This document shows, one piece after another, positions 6,730 to 15,653 of a DNA stretch of 64,000 nucleotides; positions within the stretch are counted from its first letter, which is position 1, and every line of letters starts with the position of its first letter. Location: contig JBMFJH010000006.1 of assembly GCA_049973945.1 (NCBI GenBank), positions 1 through 64,000 of the forward strand. Direction: 5' to 3'. Origin of the DNA: Acd1 sp049973945 (GTDB taxonomy: Archaea > Thermoproteota > Thermoprotei_A > Sulfolobales > Sulfolobaceae). The notes beneath the pieces are model-generated. The model made no database searches and was not told the DNA's origin. It saw only the letters and a list, made by a program, of their open reading frames with translations. The position numbers and the translations under genes are program-made.

Positions 6730-8868
6730 TTGCTTATAATCAATAAGTACCTGCCCATACCGAAGCAGACCGACAACGAGTTTTGGACTGTTGAAAGAAT
6801 AGAACATATTAGACAGCTCTCACTCACTGCGAAGCCATACAAACTCTTCCCACATTACCAGACCAATAGAGTCCTTGACAGGGTTTTCTTTAAGAACGAG
6901 GACGGGACGATAAAAGAGAAGCCTAAAGCAGATCCCAGTATTGAAGTCGCCGGCGTATCGCTCAGGTATCCCGTTTACCTAGGGGACATGTCTTACGGAG
7001 CTTTGAGCGGGAACCCCAACATAGCGATAGCGGCCGCGGCCGACCTCACTGAGACTCTCGCAGGAACTGGAGAGGGCGGCCTTCACCCGGAGGTCGCTAA
7101 GCACAAGAGGATTTTCGTCCAGTGGGCTTCAGCCAGGTTCGGAGTGGACATAGACGTCCTGATGAGGGGCTTAGGCGTCGTGATAAAGATCGGTCAGGGA
7201 GCGAAGCCTGGGATCGGTGGTCATCTGCCGGGTAGCAAGGTCACCGAACCGATTTCGTTAACGAGGAGGATACCCGTTGGCATAGACGCGATTTCGCCCG
7301 CACCTCATCACGACATTTATTCGATTGAGGACTTAGGACAAAGGATTGAGGCCCTCAAGGAAGCGACGGGCAAGCCCGTTTTCGTGAAGGTCGCTGCCAC
7401 GAATTACGTGCCGTACGTGGTTTCTGGCGTGGCGAGAATGGGGGCCGACGGAGTGATCATCGACGGCCACGGGGCCGGGACTGGGGCGACTCCAGTAGTG
7501 ATAAGGGACAACGTGGGCATTCCGATCGAGTTAGCAGTAGCTTCGGCCGACAGAGTTTTGAGGGAACAGGGTCTCAGGGACAACTTCACTATAATCGCCG
7601 GCGGTAGGGTCTCCAACGCTTACGACGCCGCTAAGCTGATAGCCCTCGGAGCGGACGTTGTAAACATCGCGACAGGAGCCCTCATATCTATGGGCTGCGT
7701 GATGGTTCACAAGTGTCACGTCGGCTCCTGCCCCACAGCGCTAACCAACAAGATAGACGGCACGAGGATGATGGACATAGACTTCGGCACCAAGATGCTT
7801 GTGAACTTCATCAACGGGTTCGGGATGGAGCTCGCTAACATTTTGGACAACTTGGGTCTCACGAGCTTGGACGAGCTGAAGGGCAACAGGGACCTATTGG
7901 TCGGAAAGGGCCTCTCGAGGGAGACCCTGGACATCCTCGGCATAGAGGGCGAGGTCGAGGAGCAACAGCCGAAGCAAGGAGAGCTGTGGATAAGGAGAAG
8001 GAAGGTCTACCTGCACGAGCTCTCTCTCAAGGGGGATCCCGTCATCACCAGCATGGGCAGCACAGCCCCACCCGAGATCGAGAAGCCCGCCAGGATCCTG
8101 GACTGGCTGAGGTCGGACGGGGCGCAGGTTACCAGGCCCCCGATTGACCCCTACAGGGAGGACATAGACACGAGCTTCTACCTGAACAAGGGCTCGTTCT
8201 TCCTCAGCTTACCCGTGATGATCGATATATCCGACCTTCAGGACGAAATGAGGGAGGCCTGGAAGTGGGCCTCGCTTGCCTTGAGTTCAGCCGTCTTTGA
8301 CGAGGTTACGGATCCGAAGTACTCCGAAGTCATGTTCACCAAGGACGGCAAAGGAGCGTTGAGCTGGTCCGACGAGTTCGTGCCGGGCAGGTACTTAGTC
8401 CTCTCGGACGTGGACGAGGCGATTGAAGTCATGACTAGCGTGAAGGGACTTCCGGGGGTCATACTGGACGAGGACTTGGCTAACGAGGACTTAGAAATCA
8501 TGGTGTCTGACCTGGATACCAGGCTTAAGGAGCACGGAATTAGGAGGAGGTTCGACATCATCGCTAAGTCCTCCAGGTTGAGGGACTCGGCTGACGCGTT
8601 CAAGATGGTGATGCTCGGGGCAGACGCGGTAATACTGTCTGGAAAAGTGCTTGACATAGCGATAGGTGAGGGAAGCAGGAAGGACCTCAAGCAGAAGGCG
8701 TTCAACGTCCTCGCGGGTTGGAGGAAGGAAATCGCCTTGTTAGCCGGAGCAGCGGGTGTCTACAGCGTTCAGAACACGATAACGGGGAACAGGGAGTTGC
8801 TCAGGGGGGTGAACCTCAACTCCTACGTCCTCAGGAGGTTAAGGGTCAAGGCGGCGGGGTCCTTATGA
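6730..8868 (+). CDS. gltB: Glutamate synthase, FMN/synthase subunit (archaeal split type)
   Basis: The TTG at 6730 is chosen because a TATA-like element (6696-6703) lies about 30 bases upstream; a TTG at 6691 in the same frame would lie in the promoter. The 712-residue protein carries the GltB FMN-binding barrel: YLGDMSYGALSG, GTGEGGLH, KIGQGAKPGIGGHLPG, SPAPHHDIYSIEDL, and DGHGAGTGATP. A Cys-rich motif, MGCVMVHKCHVGSCPT, binds the Fe-S cluster. It makes glutamate from 2-oxoglutarate with ammonia supplied by the next gene product. Beyond residue 430 there is an extra 280-residue region whose IIAK...DAFKMVMLGADAVILSGK segment resembles the barrel's own IIAGG...DAAKLIALGADVVNIATG, so it looks like a degenerate duplication. 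Electron donor is unclear; no GltD lies nearby. Confidence 0.9.
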   Translation: MLIINKYLPIPKQTDNEFWTVERIEHIRQLSLTAKPYKLFPHYQTNRVLDRVFFKNEDGTIKEKPKADPSIEVAGVSLRYPVYLGDMSYGALSGNPNIAIAAAADLTETLAGTGEGGLHPEVAKHKRIFVQWASARFGVDIDVLMRGLGVVIKIGQGAKPGIGGHLPGSKVTEPISLTRRIPVGIDAISPAPHHDIYSIEDLGQRIEALKEATGKPVFVKVAATNYVPYVVSGVARMGADGVIIDGHGAGTGATPVVIRDNVGIPIELAVASADRVLREQGLRDNFTIIAGGRVSNAYDAAKLIALGADVVNIATGALISMGCVMVHKCHVGSCPTALTNKIDGTRMMDIDFGTKMLVNFINGFGMELANILDNLGLTSLDELKGNRDLLVGKGLSRETLDILGIEGEVEEQQPKQGELWIRRRKVYLHELSLKGDPVITSMGSTAPPEIEKPARILDWLRSDGAQVTRPPIDPYREDIDTSFYLNKGSFFLSLPVMIDISDLQDEMREAWKWASLALSSAVFDEVTDPKYSEVMFTKDGKGALSWSDEFVPGRYLVLSDVDEAIEVMTSVKGLPGVILDEDLANEDLEIMVSDLDTRLKEHGIRRRFDIIAKSSRLRDSADAFKMVMLGADAVILSGKVLDIAIGEGSRKDLKQKAFNVLAGWRKEIALLAGAAGVYSVQNTITGNRELLRGVNLNSYVLRRLRVKAAGSL

Positions 8869-10841
8869 GCGTCCAGGTAAATCCCTCTGGTTGCGGAGTA
8901 TTCGGCGTTCTAAGGAGAAGAAGCGCGCCGAAGATCAAAGGCGAGTCCGTGGTTAGGGCGATCGAGAGGGTCAGGTACAGGGGTAGCGATAAGGGAGCAG
9001 GGTTCGCGGTATTCAACAGGGACTTCGGCAACAGGTACGTGTTCAAGACGTTCTACCAGGGCGACGTTAACGCACTAAAGCAAGTCCTGGAGGCTATGGA
9101 CGTTAGGGCTGAAGAGGTCAAGCTGAAGACGCTTAAACCTGGGGTATGCGACTGCGAGTTCCAAATAACCCTTGGCAACGTTACGGACGGGAAGAAGGTA
9201 TTCAGGACCCTAAACGAGATACTCTGGAAGGTCAACCGCAGGGGAAGGGTGTACAGCGTCGGCACCTCCCTAAGGGTCTTCAAGGGGGTAGGCTATCCCA
9301 GCGACGTAGCGAAAGAGTACGACGTGAGCTCGATCGAGGGCGACATGTGGCTCGCCCACACGAGGCAGCCTACTAACTCGCCCGGCTACTTACCCTATTG
9401 GTCCCATCCCTTCTCCACGTTCAACGTCGCTATAGTCCACAACGGCGACGTGAGCTCCTTCGGCTCCAACGTGGAGTTCCTGACGGAGAGGGGTTGGGAG
9501 GGCTTCGTGGGGACGGACAGCGAGGTAATGGCGTTCCTCTTCGAGGAGCTGATCTCCGAGGGGCTCTCCATCGAAGAGGCGGTCAAAATAATGATAAACC
9601 CGTCTAGGAGGCTGGACCCGCTTAAGCCTGAGGTAGACTACCTGTACAGGGGAGCTAGGCTCGACGGGCCTTTCACTGCGGTTATCGGCTACGACTCCGG
9701 GGACGACTTTTACTTGATTGCCTTAGCCGATAGGTCGAAGTTCAGGCCGGCTGTAATAGGGGTGGACGAGAACTACTTCTTCGTGGCGAGCGAGGAGAAC
9801 GAAATAAGGGAGGTAAGTCCTAAGGCCACGGTTTGGACCCTGAAGCCCGGATCCTACTTCATCGCTTCGATGAATAAGGGAGTGATAGCTCACGGCAGGA
9901 CTCAGGAGGAGATCTCTACTTTCGCGCCTCCCCCCGCATTCGTACCGGAAAAGTACGACATAGACGCCTCGAAGTATGACTACAAGAGCCTGAACTACGC
10001 TATAGCTGAAGTCGCGAAAAAGAAAGACGAGGTGGTCGTAGCTAACGTAATGGGCCACAGGTACATAGGAATCTCCTTCAAGAGGCTAGGAGTCTCCAAC
10101 AAAAGGATCCACCTTTACGGAGTCGTTGGTAACGTCCTGGCGAACCTCAACGAGAACAACGAGTTCTGGGTTCACGGCAACGTAGGCGACGACTGCTGCG
10201 ACACGATGCACGGGGGCAAAGTAGTTATACTGGGCGACGCGAGGGACGTGCTCGCCCAGACCTTCCAGAACGGGAAAGTATTCGTGAAGCACAACGCCGG
10301 GAACAGGGTAGGTATACAGATGAGGGAGTACAAGGACAGGAGGCCCTACCTGGTTATTGGGGGTATGGTCGACGATTACCTAGGCGAGTACATGGCGGGA
10401 GGGGTAATAGTCGTCCTAGGACGCGGCGTGAAAGGGGAGCCAGTGGGCAACTTCGTCGGGACGGGGATGGTCGGCGGAAGGATTTACATAAGAGGGAAGG
10501 TCTCCCCGTCCAAGCTAGGGTTGCAACCCAACAGGGTGGAGCTCATGAGGCTCCTCAAGGCGTTAGCCATGGAGAACCTGATATCCCAAGAGCTGTACGA
10601 CAAGCTGAAGGACAAGGACTACACCGAGATCATGGACTCCTTAGAAGGTGAGGCTAAGAAGCTGGCCAGAAAGATGTTCGAGGAGAGGATAGGCGTTCCG
10701 AGGGCAGAATACAGGGAGTTGAGCGAGGAGGAGTTCGAGGAGCTCGAGCCGTTGATGAGGGAGTACTCTAACGACGTAGGTTTCAACGCCCTCGAGATAT
10801 TGAAGGAAAAGTTCACCGTTGTGACACCTAGAAAGGAATAA
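8865..10841 (+). CDS. Glutamate synthase glutaminase (class II GATase) plus GXGXG subunit
   Basis: The ATG at 8865 overlaps the TGA of the FMN subunit (ATGA), giving 658 residues. Residue 10 is the class II amidotransferase nucleophile (CGVFGVLRRR), preceded by a nine-residue propeptide ending PSG, so N-terminal processing is expected. Further glutaminase motifs are HTRQPTNSPG, HNGDVSSFG and GTDSEVMAF. From about residue 420 the GXGXG domain follows (GVVGN...HGNVGDDCCDTMHGG...GGMVDDYLGEYMAGG), which in bacterial GltB is the structural C-terminal domain. Bacteria have all these parts on one chain; here they are on two in the order FMN barrel, then glutaminase-GXGXG. The last 130 residues are helical and charged. 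Confidence 0.9.
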   Translation: MSVQVNPSGCGVFGVLRRRSAPKIKGESVVRAIERVRYRGSDKGAGFAVFNRDFGNRYVFKTFYQGDVNALKQVLEAMDVRAEEVKLKTLKPGVCDCEFQITLGNVTDGKKVFRTLNEILWKVNRRGRVYSVGTSLRVFKGVGYPSDVAKEYDVSSIEGDMWLAHTRQPTNSPGYLPYWSHPFSTFNVAIVHNGDVSSFGSNVEFLTERGWEGFVGTDSEVMAFLFEELISEGLSIEEAVKIMINPSRRLDPLKPEVDYLYRGARLDGPFTAVIGYDSGDDFYLIALADRSKFRPAVIGVDENYFFVASEENEIREVSPKATVWTLKPGSYFIASMNKGVIAHGRTQEEISTFAPPPAFVPEKYDIDASKYDYKSLNYAIAEVAKKKDEVVVANVMGHRYIGISFKRLGVSNKRIHLYGVVGNVLANLNENNEFWVHGNVGDDCCDTMHGGKVVILGDARDVLAQTFQNGKVFVKHNAGNRVGIQMREYKDRRPYLVIGGMVDDYLGEYMAGGVIVVLGRGVKGEPVGNFVGTGMVGGRIYIRGKVSPSKLGLQPNRVELMRLLKALAMENLISQELYDKLKDKDYTEIMDSLEGEAKKLARKMFEERIGVPRAEYRELSEEEFEELEPLMREYSNDVGFNALEILKEKFTVVTPRKE

Positions 10842-10870
10842 ATAGTATTTCAATAGAAAAAATGTAAAAG

Positions 10871-11680
10871 TTGTATATCAGCTCTTTTTACGTCAGGGGG
10901 AACAACGACCTGGCCTTCGAGATCGAGGAGTACCTGTCGTCCTTAGGCTATTACAGGGCCCCCTCTCTGGAGAAGGCGGACGCCGTTATCAACGTGGGTT
11001 ACCTGGGCTCGATAATGAAGCTCTTGCTTAGGGAGGTCTTCAAGAGGACGCCCGTCATAATTAACGTGACCGCTAACGGGGAGTACATCATCCCGATAAC
11101 TAGGGAAAAGACGGGTGGAGGGTTCCTGAGCTCGATCATTTCCGAGAGAGTAGGGGGCGACGTCGTCCTCACTTCGAGGAGTTCCCTCTTGGGTCTTTAC
11201 AGCCCGGAGGAGTTCGCGTGGATCAACGGGCTGTACTTCGTCAACAGGACGGGGCTCAAGAGAATCTACAGGAAGCTCGAGGACGAGGGGGAGCTTAAGG
11301 TGTACTACGAAGGCGTGAAGTTGAAGTTCCCGAAGGGTTACTCCAGCGTCAATAGCCCCGAAGAGGCGGATCTAGTCGTGAACGTCTTCGACAGGAGGAA
11401 ACCGAGCCTCTACGCTTTCAACTTTGCTGTCGGTCTAATGCTCTCCGACAAGGTTCCCGAGAAGGCCATCGACGCCAGCGTTGAGTTGACCGCTAAATCG
11501 CTAGGGATTTATCACGAAAGGGTGACTAAGAGGTACGTATTTCGCGGGAGCGACCCAGTCCTCTGTGAAGACTATCTAAGGATAAGGGGCTTCAAAGTAC
11601 TCCTAAAAGGCACAAAAAGGGCCCAGGGAGTGTATACTTGCCTTGGGATACAGCTACGAAATCTACAACCCTTACCTTGA
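10871..11680 (+). CDS. CbiG-like protein
   Basis: A 269-residue protein resembling the N-terminal and central parts of cobalt-precorrin-5A hydrolase CbiG: INVTANGEYIIPITREKTGGG corresponds to the CbiG segment that ends in a Gly-Gly, and LTSRSSLLGLYSPEEFAWINGL to the T-A-T-D-V-N-G...FAWRNGL segment. The C-terminal CbiG domain is not clearly present. The start is a TTG and the assignment of the start is uncertain. The following BtuF-like gene overlaps it by 38 bases, which supports a corrinoid-related role. Enzymatic activity is doubtful because the match is partial. Confidence 0.55.
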   Translation: MYISSFYVRGNNDLAFEIEEYLSSLGYYRAPSLEKADAVINVGYLGSIMKLLLREVFKRTPVIINVTANGEYIIPITREKTGGGFLSSIISERVGGDVVLTSRSSLLGLYSPEEFAWINGLYFVNRTGLKRIYRKLEDEGELKVYYEGVKLKFPKGYSSVNSPEEADLVVNVFDRRKPSLYAFNFAVGLMLSDKVPEKAIDASVELTAKSLGIYHERVTKRYVFRGSDPVLCEDYLRIRGFKVLLKGTKRAQGVYTCLGIQLRNLQPLP

Positions 11681-12455
11681 CGAGTACGTCAGGTTCGAGG
11701 ATCAACCGAGGAGGATCGTATCCTTAAACCCCGCTGTCACGGAGACCCTGTTCCTGCTCGGTCTGGGAGAGAGAGTAATCGCCACCGACGCCTTCAGTTA
11801 CAGGCCGGAGGAAGCTAGGAGGCTTCCTAAGATAGGAAGCTATACCCACGTGAAGTGGGAAACGCTTCAGGAGCTTAGGCCAGACCTCGTCTTCACCACG
11901 ACTGGAGCTCAGAAGGACTTAACTAAGCAATTGATGTCTAGGGGCTACAAGGTCTACCCTGTCCCAGTCCCGATCACAGTCCACGACATAATCACCGGCG
12001 TCGTGACGGTGTCCGCTGTAGTCGGGGAGTTCGAAAGGGGTAAGGACTTGGAGCTCTCGCTCGTCAAGAGGCTCTCGGAACTGACAGGAAGGGCCAAGAA
12101 AAAGAAGGTCTACGTTGAGTTCGACCTGGGAGGGCCTATAACGATTGGATTTCCCACCCACGTGAGCGACGCCTTACGCCTTCTGGGGGCGAGAAACGTT
12201 TTCGATGACAAGCCAACGGCCTACTTTAGGCCAGATGACGACGAGGTGAGGCGGAGAGACCCTGAAACAGTCGTCCTAGAACCCAAAAGGCTCGTAGATC
12301 ACGAAATCGAGAGGTTGAAGGACTCATTAACGAAAAGGGGTTTAGGTGACTTACTTAGCAGGGCCACGTTCACCGTCGGCGACTTCCTCGCCCACACGGG
12401 CCCGAGCTTCATCACCGAGGCTATGCCATGGTTGCTCAACGTCCTTTCTTCCTGA
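11643..12455 (+). CDS. BtuF-like helical-backbone metal/cobalamin-binding protein without signal peptide
   Basis: A 270-residue protein of the periplasmic-binding family PF01497 (vitamin B12 or Fe-siderophore). Family features are RRIVSLNPAVTETLFLLGLGERVIA, GSYTHVKWETLQELRPDLVF, and the C-terminal DFLAHTGPSFITEAMPWLL. It begins MGYSYEIYN with no signal peptide, lipobox or membrane anchor, and no cognate permease or ATPase is nearby. The TTG start overlaps the CbiG-like gene by 38 bases; a later start would remove part of the first strand. It may therefore be an intracellular corrinoid or metal binder. The 3' end overlaps the convergent membrane-protein gene by 20 bases. Confidence 0.7.
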   Translation: MGYSYEIYNPYLDEYVRFEDQPRRIVSLNPAVTETLFLLGLGERVIATDAFSYRPEEARRLPKIGSYTHVKWETLQELRPDLVFTTTGAQKDLTKQLMSRGYKVYPVPVPITVHDIITGVVTVSAVVGEFERGKDLELSLVKRLSELTGRAKKKKVYVEFDLGGPITIGFPTHVSDALRLLGARNVFDDKPTAYFRPDDDEVRRRDPETVVLEPKRLVDHEIERLKDSLTKRGLGDLLSRATFTVGDFLAHTGPSFITEAMPWLLNVLSS

Positions 12456-12942
12456 GGTAGAGTCCGTATAAGACCATAACCAAGCCCAAAACGGTGAAGA
12501 ACGTGGAAGCGTTCTGTAAGATGCCCGTGATCGTGTAGAAGTTCTGAATAGCGGAGTATGGGAACACTCCGTAAGTCACGGCTACCGTCAGAGTCTGGTT
12601 GGCGGTGTTAGTTACGACTAAACTGTAGTTGCCTGGGCTCGGCAATCTCAGCGAGAGAACCTGGACGGGTTTAGTCAGCGGTGAACCGGAACTCGACAGT
12701 ACCGTGAAGCTCGTGGTTGAAGAGTTCAGGGCGAACGCGATCACCGCGGAGTCGCCGTAGGTCTCAAAAGAGGTCAAGATGACTGACTGATAGGGCTTCA
12801 GCGTAACTATTCTCTCGTTCTGCGCGAAGGTCTGTCTCACTTCAGCGTAGCCTGGAACGAGCAGGGGAGACGAGAGCCAGATCGTGAGGGAAGACAGGGC
12901 CAGAATAGAGCCCACGACAATGAACTTTGAGCTCGTCCTCAC
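12436..12942 (-). CDS. Small membrane-anchored exported protein, two TM segments
   Basis: A 168-residue protein with an N-terminal hydrophobic segment (FIVVGSILALSSLTIWL), an extracytoplasmic beta-rich domain with NSS, NYS, NQT and NAS sequons, and a C-terminal membrane helix (FFTVLGLVMVLYGLYL) followed by RKKGR. The architecture matches the protein at 60290-60760. The GTG start is at 12942, about 25 bases from a TATA element that it shares with the divergent citramalate synthase gene. Function unknown; probably an envelope protein. Confidence 0.7.
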   Translation of the reverse strand: MRTSSKFIVVGSILALSSLTIWLSSPLLVPGYAEVRQTFAQNERIVTLKPYQSVILTSFETYGDSAVIAFALNSSTTSFTVLSSSGSPLTKPVQVLSLRLPSPGNYSLVVTNTANQTLTVAVTYGVFPYSAIQNFYTITGILQNASTFFTVLGLVMVLYGLYLRKKGR

Positions 12943-12964
12943 GCAGTGTTCAAGGGAAGCAAAG

Positions 12965-12972
12965 TTATTAAA
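12965..12972. promoter_or_regulatory. Shared bidirectional TATA element
   Basis: TTATTAAA is centred about 25 bases from the minus-strand GTG at 12942 and about 34 bases from the plus-strand GTG at 13003. One AT-rich box therefore appears to serve both divergent genes. It also rules against the plus-strand GTG at 12946 as the real start. Confidence 0.4.
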
Positions 12973-13002
12973 GCGTCTGGCCGTGCTCTATTTTCGACAT
13001 GG

Positions 13003-14610
13003 GTGGCCACCAAATCCAGGGTTAAAGTCGAAGTTTTAGACACTACTTTAAGGGACGGGGCACAAGCGGCCAACGTTTCGTTCACCCTCAACGATAAGAT
13101 AAAGATAGCCCAGCTCTTGGACGAGTGGGGAGTAGATTACATCGAAGGGGGATGGCCCGGTTCTAACCCGAAGGACGAGGAGTTCTTCGCTAAAATGAAA
13201 GAAGTCAGCCTGACCCACGCGAAGCTGGCCGCGTTCAGTAGCACTAGGAGAAAAGACCTGCCAGCTAAAGAGGACCCAAACCTGAACTCAATACTCAAGG
13301 CCGACGTCCCAGCTGCAGTGCTCTTCGGGAAGTCGTGGACCCTCCACGTTACCGACGTGTTAAAGGCTACGAAAGAGGAGAACTTAGACATTGTGTACGA
13401 CAGCGTGAACTACCTCAAGTCCCACGGGTTAACCGTTATATTCGACGCTGAGCACTTCTACCAGGGCTATTCCGAGGATCCCGAGTACGCGCTGTCCGTT
13501 GTCAAGACCGCCGAGGAGGCCGGGGCCGACGTCATAGCGTTAGCCGACACGAACGGAGGAACCCTCCCTCACAAGGTCTACGAGATAACTTCGAAGGTAG
13601 TCTCATCAGTCAAGGTGAAGGTAGGCCTCCACATGCACAACGACGCGGGCACCGCGGTGGCTAACACATTAATGGGAGTCCTCGCGGGGGCGAGACATGT
13701 CCAGGGCACGATTAACGGAATAGGCGAGAGGACTGGGAACGCCGACCTAATTCAGATAGTCGCAAACCTCTACCTAAAGTTGGGGTTCGACGTCCTCAAA
13801 GGAGAGGAGAGCATAAGGAGGTTGAAAGAGATATCAAAGAGGGTCTACGAAATAGCGGGGATACCCCCGAACCCATACCAGCCCTTCGTCGGTGACAACG
13901 CGTTTACCCATAAGGCGGGAGTCCACGCCGACGCTGTCATGAAGGTGTCTAGGGCTTATGAGCACATAGATCCGGCCTTGGTCGGCAACGTTAGGAGGTT
14001 CGTGATATCCGAGCTGGCTGGGACGTCCAACCTAGTCACGTTCCTTAAGAACATAGGGATTGAGGTAGACAAGAGGGACGAAAGGCTAAGGGAGGCCCTG
14101 AAGCAGATAAAGGCTCTCGAGAACAAGGGCTATTCCTTCGACGTAGCACCCGCCTCAGCTGTACTGGTGGCGCTTAAGCACTTGGGGCTCTACAAGAACT
14201 TCATAGAGGTCGATTATTGGAAGGTCGTCAGCGAGCAGGACTTGAACATCGCAGTAGTGAAGGTCAACGGCCAACTTGAAGTCGCTGAGGGCGTCGGCCC
14301 AGTTCACGCTGTCGACGTCGCGCTCAGGAAGGCCCTGGTCAAAGTCTTCCCGGAGCTTGAGAAGGTCAAGCTGGTAGATTACAGGGTACTCCTGCCGACC
14401 GAGATAAAGAGCACCGAGAGCGTCGTGAGGGTGACGATCGAGTTCAGCGACGGTAGAGAGAGCTGGAGGACTGAGGGGGTGTCTACCAACTTGATCGAGG
14501 CGAGCGTTAAGGCCCTCCTGGACGGTATTGACTACTACCTCCAGCTGAACAACCTCAAGAGGTCTGGAGTCGCGAGGCTTCACGTTCCCAGAGGGGAGCC
14601 AGCTATTTGA
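13003..14610 (+). CDS. cimA: (R)-citramalate synthase / 2-isopropylmalate synthase family
   Basis: A HMGL-like carboligase of 535 residues from the GTG at 13003; an in-frame GTG at 12946 would sit upstream of the TATA box. The barrel motifs are VLDTTLRDGAQ, IEGGWPGSNPKD, FDAEHFYQGY, ALADTNGGTLP, and HMHNDAGTAVANT. The GWPGSNPKD form and the overall length are those of the citramalate synthase branch, which condenses pyruvate with acetyl-CoA in the threonine-independent isoleucine route. Residues from about 405 onward form the LeuA-type dimer/allosteric domain (EGVGPVHAVD...STNLIEASVKALLDG), so isoleucine feedback is likely. Leucine-branch activity cannot be excluded by sequence alone. Confidence 0.88.
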   Translation: MATKSRVKVEVLDTTLRDGAQAANVSFTLNDKIKIAQLLDEWGVDYIEGGWPGSNPKDEEFFAKMKEVSLTHAKLAAFSSTRRKDLPAKEDPNLNSILKADVPAAVLFGKSWTLHVTDVLKATKEENLDIVYDSVNYLKSHGLTVIFDAEHFYQGYSEDPEYALSVVKTAEEAGADVIALADTNGGTLPHKVYEITSKVVSSVKVKVGLHMHNDAGTAVANTLMGVLAGARHVQGTINGIGERTGNADLIQIVANLYLKLGFDVLKGEESIRRLKEISKRVYEIAGIPPNPYQPFVGDNAFTHKAGVHADAVMKVSRAYEHIDPALVGNVRRFVISELAGTSNLVTFLKNIGIEVDKRDERLREALKQIKALENKGYSFDVAPASAVLVALKHLGLYKNFIEVDYWKVVSEQDLNIAVVKVNGQLEVAEGVGPVHAVDVALRKALVKVFPELEKVKLVDYRVLLPTEIKSTESVVRVTIEFSDGRESWRTEGVSTNLIEASVKALLDGIDYYLQLNNLKRSGVARLHVPRGEPAI

Positions 14611-14702
14611 ACGAAGTCACTTTCCTCTCGTCGCCTGGGTTCGCGTCGCTCTAGCCTACATTAACTAATCGTTTAAAGTTCGAAGCCGTTTTTATCCTAG
14701 AA

Positions 14703-15599
14703 ATGAGTACCTGGGATCCTGGCGGTGCTTCGCTACACACCAAAAGTAAGCTCTACATTTACATGAGGTTCTTGAGGGTCGAACAAACGTTCTTCAGTTT
14801 GCCCATGGCTTACGCTGGGGCCTTCATGGCAATTCACGGAATACCCTCAGCTCTCACGTTAGTCCTGATCTTCCTGGCGTTATTTTTCCTCAGGACTGCC
14901 GGAATGACCAACGACAACCTGGCCGACAGAGAAATCGACGCTAAAAACCCCAGGACTAGGACTAGGCCTTTGGTCACGGGTGCCATATCGGTTAGGGAAG
15001 CCAAGGTCTTGATCGTCGTTTCTCTCATCGGGTTCTTCGTCACTGCTTATCTCGTTAATTGGTATGCTTTCCTGCTTTCGCCTCTAGTAGCTTTAATCGT
15101 CATGTCTTATCCCTACTCGAAGAGGGTCACGGCATTCGCTAACTACCACATAGCTTCCATCTTAGGGCTCTCGGTTTTCGCAGGTGCAGTCGCCTCGGCC
15201 GGAGTTCAGGCGAACTCCATGTGGGAAGTCCTCGCATCGGTGCCGTGGCTCTACGTCCTCTCGACAATACTGTGGGCCGTAGGATTCGACCTTTACAACC
15301 ACATTCCAGACGCCGAGTTCGACAGGCAAATGGGCCTGCACAGCTTCGCCGTTCTCCTAGGGGAAAAGGCTCTACCGTTCGCGGGGCTGAACCAGTTGGC
15401 CTCCGTAATCTTGGCCTTTTTAGGTGACTACTTCTACAACCTGGGGCTCATAGCTTACATCGCGACTCTGCTTCACGGACTCATCATGCTTTACGCGTAT
15501 TACCTCGCGTCTCACGGCAATTTCGGCAAGGCCTTCTTCTACAACATATACTCGTCCGTGGTTCTCGGCCTGGGGATAGTAATTTCGTTCCTGATCTGA
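14703..15599 (+). CDS. UbiA-family prenyltransferase
   Basis: A 298-residue integral membrane protein with about eight helices. The two Asp-rich prenyl-diphosphate/Mg sites are NDNLADREID near residue 78 and DLYNHIPDAEFD near 203. These enzymes attach an isoprenoid chain to an aromatic or sugar acceptor in the membrane. In a Sulfolobales cell, caldariellaquinone-type quinone synthesis is one plausible role and would serve the complex I encoded nearby, but archaeal lipid or heme routes are alternatives. A TATA-like GTTTAAAG at 14671-14678 predicts a leaderless transcript. Confidence 0.88.
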   Translation: MSTWDPGGASLHTKSKLYIYMRFLRVEQTFFSLPMAYAGAFMAIHGIPSALTLVLIFLALFFLRTAGMTNDNLADREIDAKNPRTRTRPLVTGAISVREAKVLIVVSLIGFFVTAYLVNWYAFLLSPLVALIVMSYPYSKRVTAFANYHIASILGLSVFAGAVASAGVQANSMWEVLASVPWLYVLSTILWAVGFDLYNHIPDAEFDRQMGLHSFAVLLGEKALPFAGLNQLASVILAFLGDYFYNLGLIAYIATLLHGLIMLYAYYLASHGNFGKAFFYNIYSSVVLGLGIVISFLI

Positions 15600-15602
15600 G
15601 CG

Positions 15603-15653
15603 TCAGCCTCGGGTTCGGTCATCACTCATCAGTGCTCAGCCGGTTCACATCAC
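15603..15653 (-). ncRNA. C/D-box sRNA (rRNA/tRNA 2'-O-methylation guide) overlapping a gene end
   Basis: Read on the minus strand the elements occur in order: C box GTGATGT (15653-15647), a 14-base guide, D' box CTGA (15632-15629), a 3-base spacer, C' box GTGATGA (15625-15619), the 12-base guide CCGAACCCGAGG, and D box CTGA (15606-15603). The spacing is typical of archaeal C/D sRNAs of about 50 bases. The last base of the C box is the first base of the TGA stop of the GGCT gene, so the RNA is probably processed from that mRNA's 3' end. Targets not determined. Confidence 0.65.

Noticed and set aside
8718..8864. Longer glutaminase subunit start
   Set aside because: It would add 49 residues in front of the propeptide and nucleophilic Cys and overlap the FMN subunit; the ATGA overlap start at 8865 fits the family.
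14611..14702. tRNA-like GGGTTCGCGTC before the prenyltransferase gene
   Set aside because: No cloverleaf can be drawn around it; no acceptor or anticodon stem is present.
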